Source: Lentimicrobiaceae bacterium (GTDB lineage: Bacteria > Bacteroidota > Bacteroidia > Bacteroidales > WCHB1-69). From it: 6,486 nucleotides of DNA. Shown here piece by piece: positions 5,595 to 6,486 of this stretch (its first letter is position 1; each line of letters begins with the position of its first letter). The notes under the pieces are model-generated. The model made no database searches. It was not told the origin of the DNA and saw only the letters and a program-made list of their open reading frames with translations. A program made the position numbers and the translations under genes. Where the stretch lies: contig WQWP01000125.1 of the NCBI GenBank assembly GCA_009787485.1, forward strand, positions 1 through 6,486, read 5' to 3'.

Positions 5595-5993
5595 TTAACT
5601 TATATAACAAATAACTTCGCCGCCCACATTTTGTGTTTTGGCTTCTTTATCGGTCATCATACCGCGTGAGGTAGAAACAATGGCGATGCCCAAGCCGTTC
5701 AATACGGAAGGCATTTCGTCCACACCCACATACTTACGCAGTCCGGGGCGACTCACACGTTTCAATGTATTAATTGCCGATTGTTTGGTACTTGGATGAT
5801 ATTTCAACGCGATTTTAATAATCCCGGGGAAAACATCATCATCGAATTTATAATTCAAAATGTACCCTTTATCGAACAATATTTTGGTTATTTCTCTTTT
5901 CACTTTCGAGGTAGGGATCTCCACTACCTTATGATTTGCCGCAATGGCGTTGCGCACGCGGGTCAAATAATCTGAAATCGGGTCTGTATTCAT
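5595..5993 (-). CDS. rpsH: 30S ribosomal protein S8 (uS8)
   Basis: The protein has 132 residues, normal length. It starts MNTDPISDYLTRVRNA and carries the S8 signature GIAIVSTSRGMMTDKEA (102-118), with the conserved C-terminal strand GGEVICYIS. S8 is a primary 16S rRNA-binding protein of the central domain. In E. coli it represses the spc operon by binding its mRNA near the L5 start; whether that applies here is unknown. No Shine-Dalgarno is present. Instead a 14-bp perfect tandem duplication made of TTAGTGR heptamers begins 7 nt upstream of the ATG. The gap to rpsN is 40 nt. Confidence 0.98.
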   Translation of the reverse strand: MNTDPISDYLTRVRNAIAANHKVVEIPTSKVKREITKILFDKGYILNYKFDDDVFPGIIKIALKYHPSTKQSAINTLKRVSRPGLRKYVGVDEMPSVLNGLGIAIVSTSRGMMTDKEAKTQNVGGEVICYIS

Positions 5994-6000
5994 TTTTAAT

Positions 6001-6028
6001 AGTGATTAGTGGTTAGTGATTAGTGGTT
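6001..6028. repeat. Perfect 14-bp tandem duplication (four TTAGTGR-type heptamers) upstream of rpsH
   Basis: AGTGATTAGTGGTT occurs at 6001-6014 and again at 6015-6028 without mismatch. Each copy is two alternating heptamers (TTAGTGA, TTAGTGG). The array fills most of the rpsN-rpsH gap and lies in the rpsH translation initiation region on the transcribed minus strand. No function is known. Confidence 0.9.
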
Positions 6029-6033
6029 AATTT

Positions 6034-6333
6034 TTACCAGCTGGCTTTTCTTACACCCGGAATCAATCCCTGGTTTGCCATTTCTCTAAAATTGATACGC
6101 GAAATTCCGAATTGGCGGATGTAGCCTTTTGGGCGGCCGGTGAGTTTGCAGCGGTTGTGCAAACGGATAGGATTAGAGTTGGGGGGTAATTTTTGCAGCG
6201 CGATGATGGCAGCTTCTTTAGCTTCATAATCGTTGCTGTTGATAATCTTCTTCAACTCTGCGCGTTTGGCAGCGTGTTTGGCAATTAATTTTGCTCTCTT
6301 AACTTCTCTTGCTTTTAATGATTCTTTTGCCAT
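6034..6333 (-). CDS. rpsN: 30S ribosomal protein S14 (uS14), zinc-free form
   Basis: The protein has 99 residues, the long S14 form. The N-terminus (MAKESLKAREVKRAKLIAKH) is basic and helical. The signature RCKLTGRPKGYIRQFGISR is at 61-79 and the end is GVRKASW. Only one cysteine (C62) is present, so the two CxxC zinc pairs of the short form are absent. S14 assembles late in the 30S head. The gene starts 3 nt after the rplE stop codon, so the two are probably translationally coupled. No Shine-Dalgarno is seen. Confidence 0.98.
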   Translation of the reverse strand: MAKESLKAREVKRAKLIAKHAAKRAELKKIINSNDYEAKEAAIIALQKLPPNSNPIRLHNRCKLTGRPKGYIRQFGISRINFREMANQGLIPGVRKASW

Positions 6334-6336
6334 GGT

Positions 6337-6486
6337 CTATTTTTGATTTTTAAAGGGTAATCCAAATTCTTTTAACAATGCCAAACATTCTTTATCGTTG
6401 CGTGCGGTGGTTACAAAGGTAATATCCATACCGTTGATTTTTGCCACTTTATCGATGTCTATTTCGGGGAAAATAATTTGTTCGGG
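6337..6486 (-). CDS. rplE: 50S ribosomal protein L5 (uL5), C-terminal end (runs off right edge)
   Basis: The frame gives the last 49 residues and a TAG stop. It includes PEQIIFPEID, then IDKVAKINGMDITFVTTA and the ending LLKEFGLPFKNQK. FPEID, DKV, GMDITFVTTA and the LL.FG.PF ending are the L5 C-terminal signature. L5 binds 5S rRNA in the central protuberance. It is first of the spc genes visible; rplX and rplN would be expected beyond the edge. The stop lies 3 nt before the rpsN ATG. Confidence 0.96.
   Translation of the reverse strand, partial: PEQIIFPEIDIDKVAKINGMDITFVTTARNDKECLALLKEFGLPFKNQK

Noticed and set aside
5581..5610. Longer rplF reading starting at 5610
   Set aside because: The family start MSRIGKLP and an AGGAGG site fix the start at 5580; the extension overlaps the end of rpsH.

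Overview
The window looks like chromosomal DNA of a member of the Bacteroidota, probably a Bacteroidales-type organism. Three complete genes end in type IX secretion (T9SS) sorting domains with the YPNP signature. A promoter matches the phylum's TAnnTTTG -7 element, start codons mostly follow A-rich leaders without Shine-Dalgarno sequences, and the ribosomal proteins have Bacteroidota-type sequences. A genus cannot be named from this.

Left part (1-810, minus strand): a short secreted protein carries one RHS-type YD motif, a Pro/Thr-rich linker and a T9SS sorting domain. It is followed by the N-terminus of a SpvB/RHS-family gene that runs off the left edge. A heptamer repeat array lies in the leader of the RHS gene. 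Upstream of the pair (about 858-1114, minus strand) is what looks like a complete small-RNA transcription unit: a Bacteroidota promoter, about 220 nt of strongly self-complementary sequence, and an intrinsic terminator. It could be a stand-alone ncRNA, with an architecture like that described for Bacteroidales-1 RNA and some resemblance to 6S RNA. It could also be a regulatory leader of the YD/RHS genes.

Middle (1220-4072, plus strand): a secreted M1-family zinc aminopeptidase with a T9SS sorting domain is followed 27 nt later by a secreted choice-of-anchor-J (cleaved-adhesin-like) protein, also with a T9SS sorting domain. They are probably co-transcribed and exported to the cell surface or medium.

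Right part (4091-6486, minus strand): a run of the spc ribosomal protein operon in canonical order, rplE (C-terminal end only), rpsN, rpsH, rplF, rplR, rpsE. The run stops after rpsE. The genes expected next (rpmD, rplO, secY) are replaced by the convergent adhesin-like gene, whose stop codon lies 18 nt from that of rpsE. The two most notable points are this operon break and the structured RNA unit. The 14-bp/7-bp repeat arrays directly upstream of start codons are also worth checking.
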